A stretch of DNA of 64,000 bases from Rhizobium hidalgonense (GTDB lineage: Bacteria > Pseudomonadota > Alphaproteobacteria > Rhizobiales > Rhizobiaceae), in assembly GCF_002914525.1 (NCBI RefSeq), contig NZ_LODW01000047.1:1-64000 (forward strand), in the 5' to 3' direction. The translations under genes were made by a program, and so were the position numbers. Numbering within the stretch: the stretch's first letter is position 1; each line of letters opens with the position of its first letter. The notes under the pieces were generated by a model, which worked only from the letters and a program-made list of their open reading frames with translations, ran no database searches and was not told the DNA's origin. Of this stretch, positions 8,188-15,786 are shown one piece after another.

Positions 8188-9427
8188 TTTTGAAATTCAT
8201 CTCAACCTTCACGGCCGCACACGTCCAATCGGGCTGGCGCGGAGCAATCGCGTCCGTGGTGCCGAAACGATCATGTTTGAGTATGACCGTGCCTGGCTAG
8301 AGGACCCCGACCGCTTCTCGCTGGAGCCCGCTCTAGCTCTGAGCCGGGGAGCGTTCGCCCCACCCGCCGGCCTCGCAACATTTGGCTCTATTGGCGACTC
8401 AGCACCCGATACCTGGGGCCGACGTCTCATGCAACGCTCGGAAAGGCGCATGGCTGAGCGCGATGGCCGGGCCGTTCGCACGCTGGCCGAAAGCGACTAT
8501 CTGCTTGGCGTCGCCGACGAGACACGGCTCGGCGCGCTCCGGTTCCGCTGGGTTGGTGACGAGGAATTCCAGGCGCCGATCCGTGCCGGCGTCCCCGCCC
8601 TCATCGAGCTCGGCCGCCTGCTGCAGATCACCGAACGTATTCTGCGCGATGAGGAAACCGACGAAGACCTCCAACTTATCTTCGCGCCTGGCTCCTCGCT
8701 TGGTGGAGCGCGTCCGAAGGCTTCTGTTATCGATCAACATGGCCATCTCTCGATCGCCAAGTTTCCTAAGGAAACCGACGACTACAGCATGGAGACATGG
8801 GAAGAGGTCGCTCTGCAACTGGCTGAACAAGCCGGCATTGTCACGCCCCTCCACAAGCTCATCGACGTCGCCGGCAAGAAGATCATGCTCTCGCGTCGCT
8901 TCGACCGCGATGGTACTGTCCGGATCCCCTTCCTGTCCGCGATGGCGATGATGGGCGCAAAGGACGGCGAGCGTGGAAGCTATCCGGAGATCGTAGACGC
9001 CTTGGCCGAACACGGCGCGCAGGGAAAGACCGATGCGCACGCGCTTTATCGCCGCGTCGCCTTCAATGTGCTGATTTCCAACGTCGATGACCACCTGAGG
9101 AATCACGGCTTCCTGTGGCTCGGCAAAGCCGGCTGGTCGTTGTCCCCTGCCTATGACCTCAATCCAGTGCCTACTGACGTCAAGGCGCGCGTCCTGACGA
9201 CCAACATAGATCTTGATGAAGGCACCTGCTCACTTGATCTGCTGGAAGAAACTGCCGGGTTCTTCGCCCTCACGCTCGCCCAGGCTCGCGCAATCATTAA
9301 GGAAGTCGCGACCTCCACCGCAACGTGGCGCGAGACCGCAAAGGCGGTCGGCGCGCGGTCAGCCGAGATCAACCGTATTGCCAGTGCGTTCGAGCACGAT
9401 GATTTGCAGCGAGCGCTAGCCCTATGA
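8180..9427 (+). CDS. HipA-family serine/threonine kinase toxin
   Basis: 415-aa HipA-type kinase. The N-terminal HipA_N domain ends near GDSAPDTWGRRLM. The P-loop with its phosphorylatable Ser is PGSSLGGARPKA, the catalytic loop is ISNVDDHLRNHGF and the metal-binding Asp is in SPAYDLNPVP. Family members phosphorylate tRNA-synthetases or other targets, giving growth arrest. The gene overlaps hipB by eight bases. All kinase motifs look intact. Full family length. Confidence 0.92.
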   Translation: MADFEIHLNLHGRTRPIGLARSNRVRGAETIMFEYDRAWLEDPDRFSLEPALALSRGAFAPPAGLATFGSIGDSAPDTWGRRLMQRSERRMAERDGRAVRTLAESDYLLGVADETRLGALRFRWVGDEEFQAPIRAGVPALIELGRLLQITERILRDEETDEDLQLIFAPGSSLGGARPKASVIDQHGHLSIAKFPKETDDYSMETWEEVALQLAEQAGIVTPLHKLIDVAGKKIMLSRRFDRDGTVRIPFLSAMAMMGAKDGERGSYPEIVDALAEHGAQGKTDAHALYRRVAFNVLISNVDDHLRNHGFLWLGKAGWSLSPAYDLNPVPTDVKARVLTTNIDLDEGTCSLDLLEETAGFFALTLAQARAIIKEVATSTATWRETAKAVGARSAEINRIASAFEHDDLQRALAL

Positions 9428-9459
9428 CGAGAACCTTCCTATACAGTTTCGATCCGTCC

Positions 9460-9774
9460 TCGGCCAGCCCGGGAGCAACGCGCGAAGCTTGCCCCAAAGC
9501 TTCGGCGCTGTGCCATCTGGCGTAGTGAACCTGCGAAGTCTGAATGACGCACGGTTCGTGAGAGATGCGCTGACCTCCCCCAAAAACGTGGTGATTGTGG
9601 GTGCCGGTCTGATCGGAGGACGTGGCGTCAACGCTTGCGAGCATCGGATGTCGTGTAGCTCTCGTCGAGTTTCAGAAGTGCGTCATGGCTCGCTCATGCT
9701 CGCCACATATGGCTACGGAGATCGAGCGCCTCCATCGCACCGCTGGCGTCGAAATCACCTTGAGGCCGGAATAG
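9460..9774 (+). pseudogene. Ferredoxin reductase (FAD/NAD) remnant
   Basis: About 100 codons from the middle of an FAD-dependent ferredoxin reductase. NARSLPQSFGAVPSGVVNLR is followed by LNDARFVRDAL and the NAD-binding NVVIVGAGLIGG. The frame then slips by one base near 9620 and continues as DVASTLASIGCRVALVE and ARSCSPHMATEIERLH until TAG at 9772. N-terminal FAD and C-terminal dimerisation domains are missing. It is not expressed as a working enzyme. The adjacent IS element and FMN-reductase remnant suggest this was part of a flavin-dependent cluster. Confidence 0.75.
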
Positions 9775-9944
9775 ATCCACGTGAAGGCGGGCCGACTAGT
9801 AGGCGTTACACTTACGAACGGGCTAAGGCTGGACCGATCCTAAACAGCAAGCTGTTCCACAGCAAAGGACAGATCTTGGGGCCGCCTTAATAAAGCTTTT
9901 GGGAAACGCGCTCCGCCATGAAATCAATGAAGGCACGAACTGTC

Positions 9945-9983
9945 AATCAGCGTCCAAAATTGGGTCTGACGCAATCTCGATGA
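9945..9983 (+). repeat. Left terminal inverted repeat of ISL3 element
   Basis: Begins AATCAGCGTCC, includes GGGTCTGAC and ends CTCGATGA. Pairs with 11585-11623 with about five mismatches. Confidence 0.8.
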
Positions 9984-9985
9984 CA

Positions 9986-11539
9986 TCAGGGCGCTCCGAC
10001 AATACGTGCTTCGAGCAGATCCAGCTTTCCGCGGCCGTACATCTGCCGCTTGATGAGTTTGAGCTTGGTGATCTGGCCCTCAGTCTGGCCGTTCGACCAC
10101 ATCGAAGTTATTGCATTCTGGACCGCTGCCCGGTCGCGGATGACGCCGTTGGCGAATGACGCGACCAGGCTTCTTGCCGCGCGGTCGATCCAAGGTTCCA
10201 GATTATCTTTAGACTTGCTGCGCAGCATTTTGTGGAAGCTCTCGACGACATCCCTGGCCTCGACAAGATCCGGTAGCCTCTCTTCGATGGCGGCGACTGT
10301 CATCGTTTGAGCCGTGGTCAGGTTGTTGCGTTCAAGCGTCATCAGGCGGACGATAGTGCGTGCGGCCGGCGCATGTCCGAGTCCGTTCTCGGCCTTTTCG
10401 GCACGCCTTCGCCGCGTTGCCCATTCGGTGACAACACGGAGACCGCCGCCGAAGCCAGCCAACCGAAGCTGCCGCCAAAGTTCAGCGCCGTTCCGCAATC
10501 CGGCGTCCCATTGCGCTTCAAGCCAAGGGAGATGCGGTTCCAGGGAAGTTTGCCGGATCCGAAAGATGTCGGTCCGCTGACCACGGACGACACTGCGAAC
10601 CAGCTTTCGGCTGTGCCCGGTTCTGCGCACGATCTCCTTGATGGATACGCCTTCGCTGACGAGACCACGGATGACGGCGTTTGCCTCTTCACGCCGCAGA
10701 TATCCCTCATATTGCAGTCGCTCGGCGGCTGTCAGAAGCTTTGGATTTACAGTTGCTGTGCCGATTGCAATGCGGACCTGCCGCATCGACTTGCGAACGG
10801 CGTCAAGAAAGGCGTGGCTGGCGTTTTCCATCAGATGCCAGCGGTCGGCGACCTGTTCGGCGTGTGGCAGGGCTTGTGCAGCGGCCTGCGCATACCCGCC
10901 GCCGCGGTCTCGTGCGACGATTTCGATCTGCGGCTGCTCGACCAGCCAAGCCTTTGCGGTCGAGGGTTCTCGGTCGGGCAACAACGCGATCGTCTTTCGC
11001 CGTTCCAGATCGCAGATGATAGTGCCATATCGGTGATTGCGACGCCACGCCCAGTCATCAATGCCGATGACGGCTGGCGGCGGCGGTGGTGGGCGATCAT
11101 ATCGGCGAACGGTTCGAAGCAGCGTGTCATTGCTAACCGGTAACCCGAGACGATCTGCGAACCGTGCTGCTGGCCGACCACCCAATGCCAAAGCGAGATG
11201 GTGAACCAAGGTCTCCAGGCGCGCTGTCCGGCGGGCCATGGGTCGGATCACGCCATTACCGAAACGCTCGGCGAAAATCTTTCGGCGGCAATGGACGACA
11301 TTGCAGACGAAGCGTCGGACCGTCAGGTGCAATTTGATCCTTCGGCCCGCACACGGCAGATCGGTAATAATCCGAGAATAGCGACTATGAACACGATGGG
11401 AGGTCGTGCCGCATTCGGGACACCTGCAACCTCGGGACTGACCATGTGCGGTGACGACGATCACATCGGGTCTGTGATGCACTGCCTCCACGTTCAACTC
11501 GGCAGGGATTAAATCGGAAGGCTGAAAATAGGCTCCCAT
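9986..11539 (-). CDS. ISL3-family transposase
   Basis: 517-aa DDE transposase. The N-terminal zinc-binding motif CRCPECGTTSHRVHSRYSR is followed by PCAGRRIKLHLTVRRFVC with paired Cys and RRKIFAERF. The catalytic core begins at VIGIDDWAWRRNHRYGTIIC, with an Asp-containing strand VARDRGGGYAQA and a C-terminal Glu region near WSNGQTEGQITKLKLIKRQM. Full length and uninterrupted, so the element may still be active. Confidence 0.93.
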   Translation of the reverse strand: MGAYFQPSDLIPAELNVEAVHHRPDVIVVTAHGQSRGCRCPECGTTSHRVHSRYSRIITDLPCAGRRIKLHLTVRRFVCNVVHCRRKIFAERFGNGVIRPMARRTARLETLVHHLALALGGRPAARFADRLGLPVSNDTLLRTVRRYDRPPPPPPAVIGIDDWAWRRNHRYGTIICDLERRKTIALLPDREPSTAKAWLVEQPQIEIVARDRGGGYAQAAAQALPHAEQVADRWHLMENASHAFLDAVRKSMRQVRIAIGTATVNPKLLTAAERLQYEGYLRREEANAVIRGLVSEGVSIKEIVRRTGHSRKLVRSVVRGQRTDIFRIRQTSLEPHLPWLEAQWDAGLRNGAELWRQLRLAGFGGGLRVVTEWATRRRRAEKAENGLGHAPAARTIVRLMTLERNNLTTAQTMTVAAIEERLPDLVEARDVVESFHKMLRSKSKDNLEPWIDRAARSLVASFANGVIRDRAAVQNAITSMWSNGQTEGQITKLKLIKRQMYGRGKLDLLEARIVGAP

Positions 11540-11584
11540 GGCGCTGATTCTCCTTCAAGAACCAGGCCAGTAGAATCCGAAACA

Positions 11585-11623
11585 TCATCGAGAATGAGTC
11601 AGACCCAAAATTGGACGCCGATT
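11585..11623 (-). repeat. Right terminal inverted repeat of ISL3 element
   Basis: Begins TCATCGAGAATGAG and ends GGACGCCGATT. Inverted match to 9945-9983. Just outside it a further GCACGCCGA-like copy (about 11650) suggests an older element end. Confidence 0.8.
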
Positions 11624-11649
11624 ACCCCGCCAAGGGGGTCAAATTTGCA

Positions 11650-12035
11650 CGCCGAAACACACACGCGAGGCGATCCGAACGATTGTCGAAGCCGAGGCAC
11701 TGGTTGTTGGGTCACCAACCTACAAAGGAAGCTATACAGGTTTGTTCTAACATGTCGTAGATCTGCTCGATCCGTCAGACTTGCGGGGTAAACCGATCGT
11801 GCTAACAGCGACGGGCGGCGGGGATCGGCATTCCCTCGTTGTCGAGCACCAGTTGCGCCCCCTCTTCGCGTTCTTCGAGGCTTTTGTTCTGCCGACGGCG
11901 ATCTATGCCTCAGCTCGTGATTTTAGCAACGGCGCACCCTCACCCGCCATCCTCGACCGCGTCGACCAGGCGCTTGCGGAAGCGTCCTTGCTTTTAAGCG
12001 CACGCTCGATCTCGGCTGCAATAGCGGCTGAATAG
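11650..12035 (+). pseudogene. NADPH-dependent FMN reductase (MsuE/SsuE-like) remnant
   Basis: Reads EAIRTIVEAEALVVGSPTYK, then GSYTGLF, then a TAA at 11748, and continues in the same frame as HVVDLLDPSDLRGKPIVLTA, TGGGDRHSLVVEHQLRPLF and FVLPTAIYASARDF. This is the C-terminal two-thirds of the FMN reductases that supply FMNH2 to sulfonate monooxygenases. The N-terminus with the first flavin loop is missing and the in-frame stop replaces a residue in the conserved GLFK region. Its position beside a sulfonate-type ABC importer supports the original role. Inactive unless the 3' part is translated alone. Confidence 0.8.
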
Positions 12036-12418
12036 GCCAGCCTTGCGTTGGTTTCATTGCCGTAAAATTTGATGCCACGAACTCGACGACCGGTTTGCAG
12101 GCTCGCCGGCGAAACGAAGGCGGTGACCTGCGAGCACTTCAGCTCCATATACGAACCGCGGATGTTGAGATCGGCGATGCCAACATAGCGACCTATTATG
12201 TGGCTACCGAGATATTCCTTTGATGAAAGCGCAATGAATGCCCGAAATCCCGATCCGCGCTCGCAGGCGATCTTCTTTCCTGAAGCGGTCGATTTAGACA
12301 GACATTCTATTGCCGAGAACAAATTTGTATCGCTCTGGCCGGATAAAGAATTCCGACCATTCGGCGCAGGCGCCGTGATCAAAATATGAGGTTCGTTCGA
12401 GGACGAGCAAAACCGCAT
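11903..12418 (-). CDS. Hypothetical protein, doubtful
   Basis: Open frame with protein-like composition in its middle (KKIACERGSGFRAFIALSSK, HIIGRYVGIADLNIRGSYME, RRVRGIKFYGNETNARLAYS), lying downstream of the GntR gene. Its first 40 codons overlap the 3' end of gntR and its last 40 overlap the FMN reductase remnant antisense, so the true gene, if any, is about 12036-12300. No ribosome site seen and the family is not recognised; possibly a fragment. Confidence 0.3.
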   Translation of the reverse strand: MRFCSSSNEPHILITAPAPNGRNSLSGQSDTNLFSAIECLSKSTASGKKIACERGSGFRAFIALSSKEYLGSHIIGRYVGIADLNIRGSYMELKCSQVTAFVSPASLQTGRRVRGIKFYGNETNARLAYSAAIAAEIERALKSKDASASAWSTRSRMAGEGAPLLKSRAEA

Positions 12419-13013
12419 TCGCGGCAGCGCCGATCACGGATGAGATGCGAGGCGGCACTGCGCGCGCGCTGATGGCGATCTCGGCGGAGACAATATCGGC
12501 GCCGGCTTTGTCCTTGAGGAGCGCATAAGTCGGCCGTTGTTCGGCCGTTTTCAAATCCAGTTCCGACATGATGACGGGCAGGAGGCTTCGACCCAAGGCA
12601 ATGGGCTCGTCGTCCACCATATGAAGACGCTCCAACAGCGCGCATTTTGCTCCGAACAACGAGACAAACGCCGGCGGCGTTTCAGTGGTGGTCAGTTCGA
12701 CGATCCGCATCGTGGCATCGAAGCCCTGCACTTTCAGCGACTCGTGGAAACTGCGCAGGGTATCGATCTGATGGCGGACCTGCTTGCCGGCCACAAAAGT
12801 CCCCTTGCCTTTCCGGCGCTCGATCAGCCCGTCCTTATCGAGTTGATCGAGCGCGAGGCGGACGGTGACGCGGCTGACTTCGAAGCGCGCCATGATCTGC
12901 GCTTCCGACGGCAACCGCCCGGAGGGCTCGAATGTCCCATCGGCGATCTCGCGACGAAGGCGATCGGCGATCTGGAGATACATCGCCACCGGGTTGTTGC
13001 GTATCAGGCTCAT
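12294..13013 (-). CDS. GntR-family regulator with UTRA domain
   Basis: 239 aa. An N-terminal GntR winged helix (YLQIADRLRREIADGTFEPS, GRLPSEAQIMARFEVSRVTV, LDQLDKDGLIERRKGKGTFV) is followed by a HutC/UTRA ligand-binding domain ending ..SYFDHGACAEWSEFFIRPER. The UTRA domain binds a small molecule and releases DNA. It is divergent from the sulfonate-type ABC operon at 13170 with a 156-bp gap, so it is its likely local repressor. Confidence 0.92.
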   Translation of the reverse strand: MSLIRNNPVAMYLQIADRLRREIADGTFEPSGRLPSEAQIMARFEVSRVTVRLALDQLDKDGLIERRKGKGTFVAGKQVRHQIDTLRSFHESLKVQGFDATMRIVELTTTETPPAFVSLFGAKCALLERLHMVDDEPIALGRSLLPVIMSELDLKTAEQRPTYALLKDKAGADIVSAEIAISARAVPPRISSVIGAAANAVLLVLERTSYFDHGACAEWSEFFIRPERYKFVLGNRMSV

Positions 13014-13102
13014 CTATTTTCCATCGGGGTTAAAAAGACCACGGACTCTTGCGGCTTTGGAATAGCGTTCTCCTTTGCCGCCGGACAAGGAAAGGCTCCA
13101 CG

Positions 13103-13129
13103 TTGATAGCCTGTATTATAATGTATTAA
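13103..13129 (+). promoter_or_regulatory. Candidate promoter/operator for the ABC operon
   Basis: AT-rich patch in a GC-rich gap. It holds TTGATA (13103-13108) and a direct repeat of TGTATTA separated by TAA (13113-13129) that contains TATAAT at 13117-13122. Spacing of hexamers is not ideal. Plausible GntR binding and RNA polymerase site; unproven. Confidence 0.35.
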
Positions 13130-13169
13130 AACTGCGGGCAATTCCAACCCCAGACCGTTCGAACGCAAT

Positions 13170-13985
13170 ATGGCATCTGTTTCCCCAATTCGGCAGCATT
13201 CACCCGGCGCCACCTTCTCGGTGAATGGCATGGGTTTCGCCTATCCCGAAAGCCGACGCAGCATATTCGAAAAATTTTCGCTGGAAGCCCGTCCAGGAGA
13301 ATTCGTCGCGATCCTCGGTCCGTCGGGCTGCGGCAAGTCGACACTGCTCAATCTATTGTCGGGCTTCCTGCGCCCGCAATCGGGTCATATCACCATAGAC
13401 GGCGCGCCGGTTGCGCCGGAACATTCCGCACTCGGCTATGTCTTCCAGTCGCCCCACCTTTTCCCCTGGCTGAGCGTGCTGGAAAATGTCCGCTTCGGCC
13501 TCCGTATGAATCGCAGGGGATCGCCGCAAGAGCAAAGGGCGATCGCCCTGCATTTTCTGCGGCTTGTCGGCCTGGAAGAACAGGCGGAAGAGCCACCTCA
13601 CCGATTGTCGGGCGGCCAACGTCAACGCGTAGCACTTGCGCGCTCGCTAGCGCTTGAGCCACGCCTTCTGCTCATGGACGAGCCTTTCGCAGCGCTCGAC
13701 GCCATGACGCGCTCAGCCCTCAACGACGAACTGCTCCGCATCTGGTCGAGCTTGGGCAAGACCGTGCTGTTCATCACGCATGACATCGACGAAGCGATCT
13801 ATCTGGCGGACCGGGTCCTGGTCCTCGGCCTGCCTCCGGCCGGCATCACGGCTGAAGTGCCAATCGGTTTGCCGCGTCCTCGCGACCAGCGAGCCACGCG
13901 AGCCAATCCTTTGTTCGCAGAACTGCGCGAACGCCTCGCCGAGCAGATCGCCATGGTCATGACCAGCAATCAACCCGCTACCTGA
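13170..13985 (+). CDS. ABC transporter ATP-binding protein, SsuB/TauB-like
   Basis: 271-aa nitrate/sulfonate/taurine-class ATPase that energises import across the inner membrane. Walker A is GPSGCGKST, the Q-loop is in YVFQSPHLFPWL, the signature is LSGGQRQRVALARSLA, Walker B is LLLMDEPFAALD and the switch His is in FITHDIDEA. First gene of a four-gene run (ATPase, binding protein, permease, DUF3604-like) with gaps of 10-13 bases, opposite the GntR gene. The substrate is probably a sulfonate or sulfate ester. Confidence 0.92.
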   Translation: MASVSPIRQHSPGATFSVNGMGFAYPESRRSIFEKFSLEARPGEFVAILGPSGCGKSTLLNLLSGFLRPQSGHITIDGAPVAPEHSALGYVFQSPHLFPWLSVLENVRFGLRMNRRGSPQEQRAIALHFLRLVGLEEQAEEPPHRLSGGQRQRVALARSLALEPRLLLMDEPFAALDAMTRSALNDELLRIWSSLGKTVLFITHDIDEAIYLADRVLVLGLPPAGITAEVPIGLPRPRDQRATRANPLFAELRERLAEQIAMVMTSNQPAT

Positions 13986-13997
13986 AGGGGACATCCG

Positions 13998-14993
13998 ATG
14001 AAACGCATTCTACCTGCAGTCCTTTTCGCACTTGCTGCTGCCTGGCCCGCCGCGGCGCAGGAATCCCGGCCGCTTCGGATCGGCTGGGTCCAGGCCATGG
14101 CGAACGCGCCGGCTCTCATCGCCGAAGAGAAAGGCTACTTTCGGGAAGAGGGTTTGAACGTCGAGCTCAAGGGCTTTGGCGATGGCCCCGTCATTCAGCA
14201 GGCGGTGGCGGGAGGGGAAATCGACGTGGCCTATATCGGCGCCCCGCCCGTCTATCAATGGGCCGCGCGCGGGCTCGAAGCGAAGATCATCGCCAAGGTG
14301 AATTATGGCCAGGCAGCCTTGATCGCGAGGGCCGACGGCTCGATTCAGTCGCTCTCAGACCTCAGGGGCAAGAAGCTCGCCGGCGTCAACAGAGGAAGCG
14401 GCATGGACGTGCTGCTGCGCGGTTTCGTCCTGAAAGAGACTGCCGGTCTCAATCCGGACACTGACCTGCAACTATCGCAGATGCCGGTGGGCAACATGAA
14501 CGCAGCGCTTGATACAGGCGTGGTGGATGCAGCCTTTTCATGGGAGCCCTTCATCAGTCAGTCGGTGCTCCGCGGCACAGGCCGTGTGGTCTTCGACGTG
14601 AACGGCGCCCTGCCCGGTTATCCGTGGTATGTCGTGGCAGCACCTGCAAAAACGCTGAAGGAGCGTCCGGACGATCTCGTCAAGCTGCTGCGGGCCAATG
14701 CCAAGGCCATCGCCTTTCTCCGTGAGCAACCAGCAGAGGCCAATCGGATCATCGCCCGCAGTTTCAAGCTGGAATCTGTGAAGGCTGCGGATGGAAGCGT
14801 CGTTCCGCCGGAAGCGATCGTCGCAGAAGCCAGGAAACGCCTTGGCTGGTCCGCCGAGATCGAACCATCCGACCGCGCCTTCATCCAGCGGCTCATCAAT
14901 TACTCCGTCGATCTCGGCATTCTCAATAAGCCATTGAACGTCGATGACATCATTGACGACAGTTTTGCCGCGAAAGCGGCCGCTCAGCAGTGA
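13998..14993 (+). CDS. ABC transporter substrate-binding protein, aliphatic-sulfonate type
   Basis: 331-aa periplasmic binding protein with a signal peptide (MKRILPAVLFALAAAWPAAA). The SsuA/NMT1-like fold is shown by LRIGWVQAMANAPALIAEEK, the ligand-loop strand IDVAYIGAPPVYQWAARGLE, LRGKKLAGVNRGSGMD and VVDAAFSWEPFISQ. An intact partner of the ATPase and permease on either side. Ligand identity cannot be read from the sequence; neighbouring sulfur-metabolism remnants favour a sulfonate. Confidence 0.9.
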   Translation: MKRILPAVLFALAAAWPAAAQESRPLRIGWVQAMANAPALIAEEKGYFREEGLNVELKGFGDGPVIQQAVAGGEIDVAYIGAPPVYQWAARGLEAKIIAKVNYGQAALIARADGSIQSLSDLRGKKLAGVNRGSGMDVLLRGFVLKETAGLNPDTDLQLSQMPVGNMNAALDTGVVDAAFSWEPFISQSVLRGTGRVVFDVNGALPGYPWYVVAAPAKTLKERPDDLVKLLRANAKAIAFLREQPAEANRIIARSFKLESVKAADGSVVPPEAIVAEARKRLGWSAEIEPSDRAFIQRLINYSVDLGILNKPLNVDDIIDDSFAAKAAAQQ

Positions 14994-15003
14994 GATCCGA
15001 TCG

Positions 15004-15774
15004 ATGAAGACATTGACAGCGCGGCGGCGTTTTCCGCAGCCGTCCTGGCGCTGGGCAGCGCTTCCCTTCCTGCTTGCCGTGTGGTGTCTCGCAGCCAGCA
15101 GGGTTCCGTCTTATGTGCTCCCACAGCCCTGGGAAGTGGCAGCCGAGGGACTGCGCTGGATCCAGTCCGGCGAACTCGGCCGCCAGTTTCTGGCCAGCTT
15201 GTTGCGTGAGTTCGGCGGCTTCGGAGCGGCGATCCTCGCGGCCCTTCTCATCGGCGTGTCTGCTGGACTCTGGCGGCCCTTCCGTGAGTTCGCCCAGCCG
15301 CTGCTCGCTCTGTTCATGGCGATCCCACCAATCGCCTGGGCGCCGCTGTCGCTGATCTTCTTCGGCCTCGGATATCTCTCGATCGCCGTTGTCATCTTCA
15401 TCGCGTCGGCCTTTCCGATGGCGGTGACGATCCAGGAAGGCGTGCTGTCGATCGGCAGTGGGGAGGTGCGCGCAGCGCGCATCTTGGGCGCCAAACGGTT
15501 TCAACTGCTGGCCTATGTGTATTTTCCTGCCTCCCTCCCCTTCCTGACCGCCGCTTTGCGCATCGGCTTTGCCCAGGCGTGGCGCGCGCTGGTGGCGGCT
15601 GAGATGATCGGCGCCTCCCAAGGGATCGGCTGGATGGTCGCAATGGGTGGGCAGGTCGGCAATTCGGCGCAGGTGCTTCTCGGCATCACGCTGATCGGAC
15701 TGACGGCGTGGCTCATGGAGAGCCTCGTATTTCAACGGATAGAGCGCCGCTACGAAGGCTGGCGCGGACAATAA
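15004..15774 (+). CDS. ABC transporter permease, SsuC/TauC-like
   Basis: 256-aa inner-membrane permease of the BPD_transp_1 type with about six membrane spans. The EAA loop that docks on the ATPase is in EVRAARILGAKRFQLLAYVY. The C-terminal span includes ITLIGLTAWLMESLVFQ. The start at 15004 (MKTLTARRRF) follows the binding-protein stop by ten bases; an in-frame ATG at 14944 would overlap that gene and adds no membrane segment. Confidence 0.9.
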   Translation: MKTLTARRRFPQPSWRWAALPFLLAVWCLAASRVPSYVLPQPWEVAAEGLRWIQSGELGRQFLASLLREFGGFGAAILAALLIGVSAGLWRPFREFAQPLLALFMAIPPIAWAPLSLIFFGLGYLSIAVVIFIASAFPMAVTIQEGVLSIGSGEVRAARILGAKRFQLLAYVYFPASLPFLTAALRIGFAQAWRALVAAEMIGASQGIGWMVAMGGQVGNSAQVLLGITLIGLTAWLMESLVFQRIERRYEGWRGQ

Positions 15775-15786
15775 CGGACTTTTCCC

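Larger units (their letters stand above)
9945..11623. mobile_element. ISL3-family insertion sequence
   Basis: A 1.68-kb element with one transposase gene (9986-11539, minus) bounded by near-39-bp inverted repeats. No clear 8-bp target duplication flanks it (left ..GAACTGTC, right ACCCCGCC..), so the ends may have been rearranged or the boundary misplaced by a few bases. It is inserted between remnants of two flavin-enzyme genes. Confidence 0.85.
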
